From: Deltaproteobacteria bacterium RBG_13_61_14
Lineage (GTDB): Bacteria; RBG-13-61-14
Assembly (NCBI GenBank): GCA_001797815.1
Contig: MGQK01000065.1
Span: forward strand, 1-30,238
Reading direction: 5' to 3'
DNA length: 30,238 bases
How positions within the stretch are numbered: position 1 is the first letter of the stretch; each line of letters starts with the position of its first letter. Of the stretch, positions 14,494 to 22,552 are shown in pieces. The notes under the pieces are model-generated. The model had not been told where the DNA came from and did not search any database. It saw nothing but the letters and a program-made list of their open reading frames with translations. Both the position numbers and the translations under genes were made by a program.

Positions 14494-17007
14494 TCAGAAG
14501 AAATCACTCCCGTCCAGGGTGATGTCGCCCTTGTCGCCGCCGGCCTCGCCGCGGGCCGCCTCGTCCATGCGGCGGAAGCCCTCCAGCATCAGCGAGTCAT
14601 TGGACATGCTGATCAACCGCTCGCTGATCTCCACGGTCGGGTCAATGCTGAAGGTGCCCTGGTTCCAGAACAGGATCTTGTAAAACGCCTCCTCCCCTTT
14701 CAGGTCATCCATCTTGGCGTTAACAATCCGGCCTTCCTCCAAAAAAATCTGCGCCTGCCTGCCGTTGTCGGTCAAAGTGACCAGACCGGTCTTGCGGCCC
14801 GCGCCCAGGATCTGGATGATGTCGGGCAGGCTCATCTCCGTGAGCGAGCCGGTGACCCCCGCGGCCGGGGCCGGCACCTTCTTCTCCGCCTTGAGCCGGG
14901 TCATCATGGTGCCCACCTTGGCGCAGAGCACGTCCACCTTGACCGGCTTGGTGATGTAATCCTCCGCGCCCAGGTCCAGCCCGCGCATGACCGACTTGGT
15001 GTCGTCGTGCCGCGAGACAAACACCACCGGGATCTCCCGAGTCTTCTCGTCCGCCTGCAGCTCGGCCACAAAGGCAAAGCCGTCCTTGCGGGGCAGATCC
15101 ACCTCGGTCAGGATCAGGCTCGGGTGCTCAGCCCGCGCCTTGGCCAGGGCGTCTTCGCCGTCGCGGGCCACGATCACCCCGTAGCCGGAGTTGACCAGGC
15201 GCAGCTCCAGGAGCGTGGTGAAATCCACCTCGGTGTCCGCGACCAGGATCCGGTCGCGCGCGGTCTCCATTTGCTTGAGGTAAAAGTCGTCCCGCACCAC
15301 GCTCATGAAGATCTCGATCAGGTGCGGGTCAAAGAGCTTGCCCGCCTGCCGGCTTAAAAGCTCCAGGGCCACCGAAGGCTCCACCGCCTCCCGGCCCGAA
15401 TACTTGTTGCTCAAGTCCTCGAAAGTATCGGCCAAGGCCAAGATCCGGGCACCCACCGGGATCGCCTCCCCTTTCAGGCCGTCGGGAATGCCGCGGCCGT
15501 CCCAGCGCTCGAACTGGTGGTGCAAGATGGGCTGGATGGGAATCGGGAAGTTGGTCAGGCCCAGGAGCTTGAGCGGGATCTCGGCCTGCGCCATCACCAC
15601 CTCGATGTCGCTGGTGGCGTCCACCTGCAGGATGGTGAAATGCTTGAGCCCCTTCTTGCCCAGGTCGTGCACCAGCGCGGCCATGCTCACCGCATCCACC
15701 TCGCGCACCGGCATGTCCAGCTTGCCCGCGATCAGCTTGGCATACTTGGCCACATTGTGGGTGTGACCCTGGAACCCCTGGGCCTCCATCTCCAGCAGTC
15801 CCGCCAGCACATCGAGTGTTTCCAGGAACGAAGAGGTCAGCCGATGGTAGGCCCGGGTCTCGCCGATGGCGGCGGAGCCGTAATCCTTGATGATGCAGAG
15901 CTCCACCCCGGGGAAATCCTCGCGCAGGCCCTTCTCGAAATCAGTCAGTCCCTCGCCCAGGATCTTCTCCTTGATCACCAGCGAATCGTATTCTTCCTGC
16001 TTCAGTTCTTCCAGGGCCTCTTCCTTGGTGCCAAAGCCCTTGACCCGGAAGCCCTCCGTCGTAAAAAGCTTGACGATGAACTTGCGGACCTGGGGATGGT
16101 CTTCCACCACCAGCATCCGCATCCGGTATTTCTTCTGATCCACCGGCCGCTTGACCGGCGCCGGCGGGGCCGCCGGCCGCTCCGGTTCAGTTTTGGGCCG
16201 CGGCCTGACCTCGATCTCTTCGACGCCCGAATCCCCGCTCACTTCTTCGATGATGATGCTGGACTCTTCCCGGGTGCGGTGGTCGTCACCCGGCATCACA
16301 TCCATGCCGCCCAGGTAAATCCCTTCCCTGCTGTCCACCGACTCGATGACAATGCCTTCGTCCTTGGCCGCAGGCTCGGACCGGACCGCGGGCTTGGGCG
16401 GGGAGCGCTCGGCCTGGGCAATAATTGCGCTCAAGTCCAGGGGGGCGTCTTCATCCTCCGGCACCATCTGACTGATCGTGGTTCCGCCCGCGGTTTCGAT
16501 CCCGCTGGCAGGCACGGCGGCTTCGTCGCTTAACTCGAAACCGAACGCGGCCCTTTCGCCGCGGTACCATTTCTTGATCGCATTCTCGATCGAGCTTTTC
16601 AGCGCCACCAGGGTCTTGATATTACCGACGCCGGAGGCAAACTTGATCTCGTCAATGGCCGTGACATTGGTAGGATCGGTGGTGACAATGGTCAGGGTCC
16701 GCTCGCTTTTCTTGTAAGCGACCGGAAAGATGTTGTATTTTTCCGCGATGGCTTGGGGCACCAGCCGGAGGATGGCATCGGGCACATTGAGCTCGGCCAG
16801 CTTGGGGGTGGTGAGGTATTGGGTATGGAACTGTTTTGCGAGGACGCGGAGGAAGCTCGGCTCGTCAACGATTTTATGATCGAGCATCACCTCGCCCAAA
16901 GGCTTCCCATAGCTTTCTTTTTGGGCTTGCAAGGCCTCTTTGAGCTGGGCTTCTGTCAGGACCCCTTCGCGGACCAGGAGTTGACCTATCCGCCGGTCAT
17001 CCGCCAT
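14494..17007 (-). CDS. MshEN - REC - HD-GYP - REC - PATAN signalling protein
   Basis: An 837-aa soluble protein. Residues about 5-150 are a GspE/PilB N-terminal MshEN domain (RRIGQLLVREGVLTEAQLKE), a fold that binds c-di-GMP in other proteins. Residues 150-295 are a Pro/Glu-rich linker. Residues about 297-400 are a receiver-like domain (LVVEDHP), and 413-570 an HD-GYP-type domain (HDLG at 447-450; HHQFERWDGRGIPDGLKG at 496-513). Residues about 586-705 are a second receiver (LILTEVDLPRKDGF; GAEDYITKPVK), and about 718-800 a PATAN/DUF4388 domain (GSLTEMSLPDIIQILGAGRK). By eye the phosphoacceptor Asp is Glu in both receivers (E347, E635). GYP is GIP, and one metal-binding His of HD-GYP seems absent. 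It may act as a c-di-GMP-responsive scaffold rather than an active enzyme. Output partner unknown. Confidence 0.85.
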   Translation of the reverse strand: MADDRRIGQLLVREGVLTEAQLKEALQAQKESYGKPLGEVMLDHKIVDEPSFLRVLAKQFHTQYLTTPKLAELNVPDAILRLVPQAIAEKYNIFPVAYKKSERTLTIVTTDPTNVTAIDEIKFASGVGNIKTLVALKSSIENAIKKWYRGERAAFGFELSDEAAVPASGIETAGGTTISQMVPEDEDAPLDLSAIIAQAERSPPKPAVRSEPAAKDEGIVIESVDSREGIYLGGMDVMPGDDHRTREESSIIIEEVSGDSGVEEIEVRPRPKTEPERPAAPPAPVKRPVDQKKYRMRMLVVEDHPQVRKFIVKLFTTEGFRVKGFGTKEEALEELKQEEYDSLVIKEKILGEGLTDFEKGLREDFPGVELCIIKDYGSAAIGETRAYHRLTSSFLETLDVLAGLLEMEAQGFQGHTHNVAKYAKLIAGKLDMPVREVDAVSMAALVHDLGKKGLKHFTILQVDATSDIEVVMAQAEIPLKLLGLTNFPIPIQPILHHQFERWDGRGIPDGLKGEAIPVGARILALADTFEDLSNKYSGREAVEPSVALELLSRQAGKLFDPHLIEIFMSVVRDDFYLKQMETARDRILVADTEVDFTTLLELRLVNSGYGVIVARDGEDALAKARAEHPSLILTEVDLPRKDGFAFVAELQADEKTREIPVVFVSRHDDTKSVMRGLDLGAEDYITKPVKVDVLCAKVGTMMTRLKAEKKVPAPAAGVTGSLTEMSLPDIIQILGAGRKTGLVTLTDNGRQAQIFLEEGRIVNAKMDDLKGEEAFYKILFWNQGTFSIDPTVEISERLISMSNDSLMLEGFRRMDEAARGEAGGDKGDITLDGSDFF

Positions 17008-17407
17008 GATTAAACCGCCTGCATTAAATCCCAGACCATAGACTACTTCATTTTTACTATATCATCCTTGGGTTTCGGGTGCAAGGTTTTTAGCGAACAT
17101 GGCTCCTCTTCCGGTGCTTAACGCCTCCATGCGCCATGTGCCGTAGTCGAGTCAATCATCCCCCGGGGCGCGAAGTGTGCCTATGGGTCAGGAATCTCGT
17201 CCTCTGCCTGGAGACCCCCGCACGGGCTCGCTTCCCTCTCGGCGGGGCGGGAGGGATAAGCCGCCGGCCCTTCCCCTTTCACGCCTCCCAAGATATGGCT
17301 TTACCGGCCAATCGAAAAATCGAAAAGAAAATGCTTGCATGATTTTGCTTGCAATTTGACCCGGAAATTCGTTAGCATAGAGCCAAGGAGGGGTGGAGGA
17401 AAAGGCC
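17008..17407. other. Divergent intergenic region, 400 bp
   Basis: No gene supported. It contains the minus-strand promoter described separately, a GC-rich stretch at 17150-17290 with short open frames but no ribosome sites, and a direct repeat TGCTTGCA (17332-17339 and 17346-17353) shortly before the cNMP-binding gene. A plus-strand TTGACC at 17356 with a poor -10 is the only promoter candidate for that gene. Confidence 0.5.
17056..17084 (-). promoter_or_regulatory. Promoter of the 837-aa signalling gene
   Basis: On the minus strand TTGCAC (17084-17079), a 17-nt spacer, TATAGT (17061-17056). The transcript starts near 17050, about 40 nt before the ATG at 17007, with GGCGG as ribosome site. 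Confidence 0.6.
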
Positions 17408-17875
17408 GTGGCAAAGATCAAGCCCTTGAAAGAAAGCGAACTGTTCCGGTCGCTGGAAGACAAAGAGATAGCGTTGCTGGCCAAAACGGTGGAAGAGAAG
17501 AACCTGGCTGCCGGCTCGCCCCTGTTTTACGAGAACATGACCGGGGAAGCCATGTACCTGGTGGCGAGCGGCGCGATCCAGCTTTCCAAAATGCTGGCCG
17601 AGGGCGAGGTCAAGACCTTGACCACCTTGGGCCCGGGCGACTATTTTGGCGAAATGGCGCTCTTGGAAGCCGGGCCGCGCTCGGTAACTGCGATTGCCGC
17701 CGAGGATTCCAGCGTCCTGGTCTTGCGGCGGAGCGAGTTCCAAAGGCTGATGGCGGAACAGCCCCAGGTGGCGATGAAGATCATTTTGGCCATGTATCGC
17801 GCGCTCAGCGACCGGCTGCGGGGGGCGAGCCCGAGCATCCAGCAAATGATCCTGGCGCGGGCTCCCGCGGCCTAG
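17408..17875 (+). CDS. Stand-alone cyclic nucleotide-binding domain protein
   Basis: The product is 155 aa from GTG 17408, which has GGAGGA 7 bases upstream; a GTG at 17393 lies on top of the AAGGAGG and is less likely. A single Crp-type beta-barrel domain fills most of the protein. The phosphate-binding cassette is complete (GDYFGEMALLEAGPRSV, 77-93), with the Glu and Arg that hold the cyclic phosphate and ribose. The C-terminal helix is followed by a short tail (SPSIQQMILARAPAA). No HTH or enzyme domain is present, so it is a sensor or adaptor rather than a transcription factor. It heads a cluster with two small membrane proteins and a second cNMP-binding regulator. The ligand (cAMP or cGMP) cannot be told from sequence. 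Confidence 0.8.
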   Translation: MAKIKPLKESELFRSLEDKEIALLAKTVEEKNLAAGSPLFYENMTGEAMYLVASGAIQLSKMLAEGEVKTLTTLGPGDYFGEMALLEAGPRSVTAIAAEDSSVLVLRRSEFQRLMAEQPQVAMKIILAMYRALSDRLRGASPSIQQMILARAPAA

Positions 17876-17934
17876 AAGGAGCCACGGGCCGGGCTGCGGC
17901 CGGCGCGAGGAAGAAAGAAGGAGAGGAAAGCCCG

Positions 17935-18135
17935 ATGGAAACGGTTGCCATTCTTTTGCTCATCGGCGCGCTGGGGCTGGGGTGCATGATCTTTTACGTG
18001 TTCCTGCAATTCCTCCACACCAGCCGGCAGGCGGAGGAACGCCAGCGCCAGATCCTGGAGCGGCTCTCCCAGATCGAGCGACGCCTGGAGCAGGCGGCGC
18101 CTGCGAACGCGCCGACCGGCCCCCCCGCCCCTTAA
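17935..18135 (+). CDS. Small membrane protein with coiled-coil tail
   Basis: A 66-aa protein. Residues 1-27 form one hydrophobic helix (METVAILLLIGALGLGCMIF); residues 30-55 are a charged amphipathic helix (EERQRQILERLSQIERRLEQ), likely a coiled coil facing the cytoplasm, and a Pro/Ala-rich tail follows. AAGGAGAGG precedes the ATG. It starts 59 bp after the cNMP-binding gene and ends 14 bp before a second small membrane protein, so all three are likely co-transcribed. I recognise no family. It may be a membrane anchor for the soluble sensor, but that is inference. Confidence 0.65.
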   Translation: METVAILLLIGALGLGCMIFYVFLQFLHTSRQAEERQRQILERLSQIERRLEQAAPANAPTGPPAP

Positions 18136-18149
18136 CTGATTCCGGCTCC

Positions 18150-18365
18150 ATGGTCAAAATCAGTTCCGCCATTATCTTCGGCCTGATCCTGGCCGGTTTG
18201 GTCACACTGATCCTGGTTCCGATCCTTTATTCACGGGCGCTGCGCCGGCGGGAGAAGAGTCTCCGCCTCCGCGGCTACGTGATGCGGGACCAGCAGTTGC
18301 GCCAGGCCCTCCTCGAGGAACAGAAGAAAAAGGCCGCGGGGTCGGATCCCCCGAACCCGTCCTAG
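18150..18365 (+). CDS. Small membrane protein
   Basis: A 71-aa protein with an N-terminal membrane helix (SAIIFGLILAGLVTLILVPI) and a basic cytoplasmic tail (RALRRREKSLRLRGYV, then LLEEQKKKA). The start at 18150 has only a weak ribosome site, so it may depend on coupling with the gene 14 bp upstream. The layout (one helix, then charged helical tail) mirrors the preceding protein, but the sequences are not alike. Function unknown. Confidence 0.6.
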   Translation: MVKISSAIIFGLILAGLVTLILVPILYSRALRRREKSLRLRGYVMRDQQLRQALLEEQKKKAAGSDPPNPS

Positions 18366-18407
18366 ATTGAGTCCATTCCCCGACAACCGCCCGCCCGAAG
18401 AAAATCG

Positions 18408-18437
18408 TTGACATCGCACGGGCAAAAAAGGTAAAAT
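18408..18437 (+). promoter_or_regulatory. Promoter of Crp-like regulator gene
   Basis: TTGACA (18408-18413), an 18-nt spacer, TAAAAT (18432-18437). The predicted start near 18444 is 35 nt before the ATG, which has GGGAGG as ribosome site. It can uncouple the regulator-phosphodiesterase-lptD unit from the upstream genes. Confidence 0.65.
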
Positions 18438-18478
18438 TATTATCATTTAAGGATAACCGCACACAGGGAGGTGGCGCC

Positions 18479-19129
18479 ATGGCCGTAGAAGATGTTCTGT
18501 TTCAGCGACTGGGCCGGACCTTTCCGTCCGGGACGGTGTTGTTTAACGAGGGCGACTCGGGCCGGGAGATGTTCGTGATCCAGTCCGGGAAGATCAAGAT
18601 TTCGAAGAAGGTGCGCAGCGAGGAGCAGACCCTGGCGGTGATCGGCCCGGGCGAGTTTTTCGGGGAGATGGCGATCTTCAACAACAAGCCGCGCTCGGCC
18701 ACGGCCACGGTGTTGGAAGATTGCAAGGTGCTGGTGGTGGACCCGAAGACGCTGGAGGCCATGATCAAGGGCAACACCGAGATCGCGGTGCGGATGATCA
18801 AGAAACTGGCGGCCCGGCTCCAGGAGGCGGACGATCAGATCGAGAGCCTGATGCTCAAGGACACCAACTCCAAGGTGGTGCACACCTTGGCGCGGATGGC
18901 GGACGCCCAGGGGCAGAAGGTGGACGGGGGCGTCAAGATCAAGATTTCCATGGACGGCCTGGCGACCAAGACCGGGTTGGAAATTTCCCAGGTGGAAGAA
19001 GTGGTGTCCAAGATCGTCAAGGCCCGGATCCTGAAGGTGGAGCCTGACGGGATCGTGATCTCGTCGGTGGACCAGTTGCGGAAATTCCTGGAATACCTGA
19101 CCATGAAGGAACAGTTCGGGGATATCTGA
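18479..19129 (+). CDS. Crp/Fnr-family transcription regulator
   Basis: A 216-aa protein of normal family length. Residues 8-110 are the cyclic nucleotide-binding barrel with a complete phosphate-binding cassette (GEFFGEMAIFNNKPRSATA, 58-76). Residues about 110-130 form the dimerisation helix, and 135-200 the winged helix with recognition region SMDGLATKTGLEISQVEEVV (157-176) and wing ILKVEPDGIVISS. No cysteine cluster is present, so it is Crp-like and not an iron-sulfur Fnr. The ligand is probably cAMP or cGMP, fitting the phosphodiesterase gene 31 bp downstream. The FGEMA..PRS cassette is nearly the same as in the stand-alone sensor at 17408, so the two proteins may read the same ligand pool. 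Confidence 0.9.
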   Translation: MAVEDVLFQRLGRTFPSGTVLFNEGDSGREMFVIQSGKIKISKKVRSEEQTLAVIGPGEFFGEMAIFNNKPRSATATVLEDCKVLVVDPKTLEAMIKGNTEIAVRMIKKLAARLQEADDQIESLMLKDTNSKVVHTLARMADAQGQKVDGGVKIKISMDGLATKTGLEISQVEEVVSKIVKARILKVEPDGIVISSVDQLRKFLEYLTMKEQFGDI

Positions 19130-19160
19130 TTCCCCCGGGAACAACCCGCGGGAGCGGTGC

Positions 19161-19922
19161 ATGCTCATCCAGGTTTTGGGTTGCTATGGCGGGGAATCTC
19201 CGCAATGCCGGCCGGTCAGCCTCCTGATCAACGGCACCGTGCTCCTCGACGCGGGCGCCATCACTTCCGCCCTCCCCTTAAAAGATCAAGCCAAGCTCAA
19301 CGCCATCCTGATCAGCCACACCCACCTCGACCACATCCAGGATATTGGGTTTCTGGCTGATAATATCTTCGGCAAGCGCGACCAGCCGGTGCGGATCTAC
19401 GGCACCCGGACCTCGCTGCGCTACCTCAAGGACCACGTGCTCAATAACCACATCTGGCCGGACTTCACTGCCATTCCCAATGCCCGCTCGCCGGTGCTGG
19501 CCTACCAGGAGATCCAGCCGGGCAAGGAATTCAAGGTGGAAGACCTGACGGTCAAGGCCGTCAAGGTGGATCATATTGTGCCCACGGTGGGGTACCTGGT
19601 CTCGGATGCCTCCTCCTCCCTGGTCTATTCCGCGGATACCGGGCCGACCAAAAACCTCTGGAAAGAAGCGGGCAAGCTCAAGAACTTGAAAGCCGTGTTC
19701 GTGGAGGCCAGCTTCCCCAACGAGTTGCGCCGGCTGGCCCAGATGACCGGCCATTTGACCCCGGAGCTCCTGGTCAAGGAAATTCACAAAATCGGCAAAA
19801 ATAATTTCGCCACCTACGCCCTCCACATGAAACCCGCCTTCCTCGAGGTGCTGGCCCAAGAGTGCAAAAGCCAAGGCGAAAAAATTCACGTCCTCAAACA
19901 GGGTGAGCGCATTCGACTGTAG
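19161..19922 (+). CDS. Class-II cyclic nucleotide phosphodiesterase (metallo-beta-lactamase fold)
   Basis: A 253-aa protein of the class-II 3',5'-cyclic-nucleotide phosphodiesterase type. Metal-site motifs are SHTHLDH (52-58), the His of VDHIVPTVGYLV (H138), SADTGPT (157-163) and the late His of ALHMKP (H222). EASFPN (182-187) and TGHLTPE (196-202) are typical of this subgroup and set it apart from lactamases or RNase Z. It would hydrolyse cAMP or cGMP in the cytoplasm (no signal peptide). It lies 31 bp after the Crp-like gene and overlaps the lptD-like gene by 20 bp, so all three are one transcription unit. It likely resets the signal read by the two cNMP-binding proteins. No cyclase is in view. 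Confidence 0.85.
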   Translation: MLIQVLGCYGGESPQCRPVSLLINGTVLLDAGAITSALPLKDQAKLNAILISHTHLDHIQDIGFLADNIFGKRDQPVRIYGTRTSLRYLKDHVLNNHIWPDFTAIPNARSPVLAYQEIQPGKEFKVEDLTVKAVKVDHIVPTVGYLVSDASSSLVYSADTGPTKNLWKEAGKLKNLKAVFVEASFPNELRRLAQMTGHLTPELLVKEIHKIGKNNFATYALHMKPAFLEVLAQECKSQGEKIHVLKQGERIRL

Positions 19923-22077
19923 CCCCAGCGCCCGCTGGCTCTTAAGCGGCTGGGGAGTTGCGGCTTTGGCCGGGATGGGCGTTCTCCTGTCCTCGATCCC
20001 CACGGCTGCCCAAGAAGCCCTCTCCGAGTTTCAGAAGCCCTCCCTCACCGAGACGGTCCACATTTCCGCGGACCAGGTGGATTATGACCGGACCCGCGAG
20101 GTGCTTTACCTGCGGGGCCATGTCGAAATCCGGCAGGAACCCTGGCGGCTCTTCGCCGACGAAGTGAAAGTGGACTTGAATACCCGGCAGGCCTTTGCCA
20201 CCGGCGGCGTCAAGATCACCCAAGGCGAAGGCGAAAGCGCCCGCACCCTGCTTTCCGCGGACCAGGCGGAGGTGGATCTCTCCGGCACCGGCGGCTGGAT
20301 GGAAAAAGCCCGGCTCTCGGTGCCCTGGCAGGGAGGGGAGATCACGATCCAGGGCCAGCGCATGGAGCGGGTGAATGAGACCACTTACCGGATCGAAGAA
20401 GGGAGCATGACTCCCTGCCAGTGCCCGGAGGGCAAAGTCCCGGACTGGGAAGTGGAGGCCCAGCACCTGACCGCGGAAACGGAAAAGCGGGTCGCGCTCA
20501 AGGGCGCCCGGGTCAAGATCCGGGGCTTCTCGGTGCTCTATCTACCCTATCTTTCTTACCCCATCGGCACCCAGCGCCGCACCGGCTTTTTGCTCCCCAT
20601 CCTCGACCTTTCCAGTCTGGACGGGTTCGAGGTCACCCTGCCTTTTTACTGGGCCTTTTCGGAAAGCGCCGACCTGACCCTTTACCCTCATTACATTGCC
20701 CAACGCGGGTTCGAGTCCGGGGCGGAGGCGCGCTACAACCTGGACCCGCCCGCGCAGGGCGAGGCCCGGGCCTACTTTATCCCGGACCTGAAAGAGGAAG
20801 CCTACCGGTGGTCGGCCCAATGGAATCACAGCTCGCTCTGGGCCCGGGGCAGCGACGCCAAACTGGACCTCAATCTCATCTCGGACAACGAATACGTGAT
20901 TGATTTCGACCACGACTTGGCCCGTCGCTACGACCGCTACCTGGAATCGCGGCTGATCGCGGACCAGGCCTGGCCCTACGCCCACCTCTATACCGAGTTC
21001 TCCTGGTTCGATGACCTCCAGGGCGGAGATCTCCGCCCCAGCCCTTTGGGAAAGGACCGGGACGAGCTCATGGTCCAACGCCTGCCCGAGCTGCGTCTCC
21101 AAGTCCTGACCCGCCGGCTCCTGGGCCCGCTTTACGCCGACCTCAGTGTGCGCGGGGATAACTATTGGCGGCAAGAGCAGGACCTGGGTCGCGGCCTGAT
21201 GCTGGACTTCTTTCCCCGCCTGGTCCTGCCCCGCTCCCTCGGCCCCGGGATCCAGTTCGTCAGCGCCGCCGGCTACCACGGCATTCTCTATCGGCCCGAC
21301 CCTAACTTTGACCGCGACGCCTCCGCGCTCGGCCAGGCCGAGGCCGCGGCCCAGGTGTCCGCGCTGATGGACCGCATCTATCCGGGCAAGCCCGAAGGCA
21401 GCCGTTACCGCCACACCGTGGAACCGCGCCTGTTCGCTTTTTACCAGAGCCAGCCCGAAGAGCCCAACGATCCCTTCTTCTCTTCAGTTGATCCCCGGCC
21501 GGAACGGGGTTATGCGGGCCTCAACCTGGAGCAGCGCCTGTTCCGCAAGTCCAACCGCTCCGGCGCGGCGACGGCCGGCGAAGTGGGCCGGGTGGAGGTG
21601 ACCCAGAGCTACGATTGGGTGCAGGAAATTTTTCCGGACCTGCGGATTGAGGCCTGGAGCAAGTTCGGCCGGGGCTTTCGCGGCCAGCTCGACAGCTACT
21701 ACGGCTGGGACCTGGGCGATTGGACCCGGGTGGAAGCGCGGCTCTCCTACCGCGATCCGCGGCAGAATCAATACCACCTGGGTTACCGCTGGGACACCGG
21801 CGAGGTCAAGAGCCAGCTCTTCCAGTTCACCACCCTGCCCGGCCGCGACCTGAGCGGAGGCATGGAGCTCGGGCTCGGCTCCCGGCTGCGCGCTCGCTAC
21901 AACGGCCACTACTCCCTGGAAACCGGCCGCTTCGTCTCCCAGCTTCTGGGCTTTGATTATTCCGGCAAACAAAAATGCTGGACCGTGCGCCTGACCCTCT
22001 CCGACCGGCTGCGGCCGGACCAGCCCGACCAGCCCCATGACTACTCGGCCAGCGTCACCTTTCAATTGGAGAAGTAA
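19903..22077 (+). CDS. lptD: LPS assembly outer membrane protein LptD
   Basis: A 724-aa protein, close to the family's usual length. It starts with GTG 19903, inside the phosphodiesterase gene; the residues before M25 are needed for a full signal peptide (LLSGWGVAALAGMGVLLSSI, cleaved near PTAAQ). Residues about 50-200 are the OstA/LptA-like jellyroll (ISADQVDYDRTREVLYLRGH), including the TPCQCPEGKVPDW motif. Residues about 215-724 are the beta-barrel (YLPYLSYPIGTQRRTGFLLP; many alternating aromatic strands such as YHLGYRWDTG) ending in VTFQLEK. LptD receives lipopolysaccharide from the periplasmic bridge and inserts it into the outer leaflet. Only the 20-bp overlap links it to the cNMP circuit; no lptA or lptE is nearby. 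Confidence 0.9.
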   Translation: MSAFDCSPSARWLLSGWGVAALAGMGVLLSSIPTAAQEALSEFQKPSLTETVHISADQVDYDRTREVLYLRGHVEIRQEPWRLFADEVKVDLNTRQAFATGGVKITQGEGESARTLLSADQAEVDLSGTGGWMEKARLSVPWQGGEITIQGQRMERVNETTYRIEEGSMTPCQCPEGKVPDWEVEAQHLTAETEKRVALKGARVKIRGFSVLYLPYLSYPIGTQRRTGFLLPILDLSSLDGFEVTLPFYWAFSESADLTLYPHYIAQRGFESGAEARYNLDPPAQGEARAYFIPDLKEEAYRWSAQWNHSSLWARGSDAKLDLNLISDNEYVIDFDHDLARRYDRYLESRLIADQAWPYAHLYTEFSWFDDLQGGDLRPSPLGKDRDELMVQRLPELRLQVLTRRLLGPLYADLSVRGDNYWRQEQDLGRGLMLDFFPRLVLPRSLGPGIQFVSAAGYHGILYRPDPNFDRDASALGQAEAAAQVSALMDRIYPGKPEGSRYRHTVEPRLFAFYQSQPEEPNDPFFSSVDPRPERGYAGLNLEQRLFRKSNRSGAATAGEVGRVEVTQSYDWVQEIFPDLRIEAWSKFGRGFRGQLDSYYGWDLGDWTRVEARLSYRDPRQNQYHLGYRWDTGEVKSQLFQFTTLPGRDLSGGMELGLGSRLRARYNGHYSLETGRFVSQLLGFDYSGKQKCWTVRLTLSDRLRPDQPDQPHDYSASVTFQLEK

Positions 22078-22096
22078 CGCCGGCGCCATTGCTCGC

Positions 22097-22552
22097 TTAA
22101 TCCCTGTTCTTCCTCGGGCTCCGCATCCCGGCTTGCAGCATCTGGCGCAGGCGAGAAAGAGCATTAAGATACCGGCGCAAGGCCGCGCTCCGGTGGATCC
22201 GGAGCCGCTTCGCGGTCTGGGTCACGCTCAGGCCCTCCCAGATCACCAGCTCCACCACCTGCGCCTGCCGACGGGTGAGCAGGACCTTTGCCTCCCGCCG
22301 GCTCAACGGGGACACCATTGGAATGGTGTCCCAACTCCCCTCGGTCTCTCCCTCATTGGGGACACCATCCCAATGGTGTCCCAACTCCGCCGCCCTCTCC
22401 GCCAGAAGCTCCAGCGTCTCCAGCGACACCAAAAACTCGCGCTGGTAGCCGCATTGCCGGCTGAGCTCCGCCTCCAGCGCCCCGCACGGCTTCGCGCACT
22501 CCGCCCGCTTCGGGCAGCTCGGACACAGCCCCTTGCTTTTCCTCTTCGCCAT
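22097..22552 (-). CDS. Cys-rich helix-turn-helix protein (sigma-region-4-like)
   Basis: The product is 151 aa from ATG 22552 (GGGAGG 6 bases upstream). The N-terminus holds a compact cysteine cluster, CPSCPKRAECAKPC (C10, C13, C19, C23; also C34), which could bind zinc or an Fe-S cluster. The C-terminus (about 90-140) is an HTH of the sigma-70 region 4 / LuxR type: LTRRQAQVVELVIWEGLSVT, QTAKRLRIHRSAALRRYL. The middle (about 57-84) is encoded by two 30-bp palindromic repeats and reads as low-information sequence, so it may be an insertion. It is third in a minus-strand series after Xre and an unknown gene, but lies 211 bp away from them. It could be a phage-type late regulator or redox-sensing activator. 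Confidence 0.65.
   Translation of the reverse strand: MAKRKSKGLCPSCPKRAECAKPCGALEAELSRQCGYQREFLVSLETLELLAERAAELGHHWDGVPNEGETEGSWDTIPMVSPLSRREAKVLLTRRQAQVVELVIWEGLSVTQTAKRLRIHRSAALRRYLNALSRLRQMLQAGMRSPRKNRD
22309..22338. repeat. 30-bp palindromic repeat inside HTH gene, copy 1
   Basis: GGGACACCATT / AATGGTGTCCC with a 2-nt centre, then AACTCC. It differs from copy 2 only in the three central bases (TGG here, CCC there). On the coding strand it is read as SWDTIPMVSP. Confidence 0.75.
22359..22388. repeat. 30-bp palindromic repeat inside HTH gene, copy 2
   Basis: GGGACACCAT, loop CCCA, ATGGTGTCCC, then AACTCC. It lies 50 bp from copy 1, so it is read in another frame, giving LGHHWDGVPN. Confidence 0.75.

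Noticed and set aside
15517-16533. 338-codon open frame antisense to the signalling gene
   Set aside because: Composition is His/Gln/Leu/Gly-rich as expected for the antisense of GC-rich coding DNA; the sense frame has five clear domains.
17356-17383. Promoter for the cNMP-binding gene (TTGACC-N16-TAGAGC)
   Set aside because: The -10 is poor and the start would fall almost on the ribosome site; kept only as a remark.
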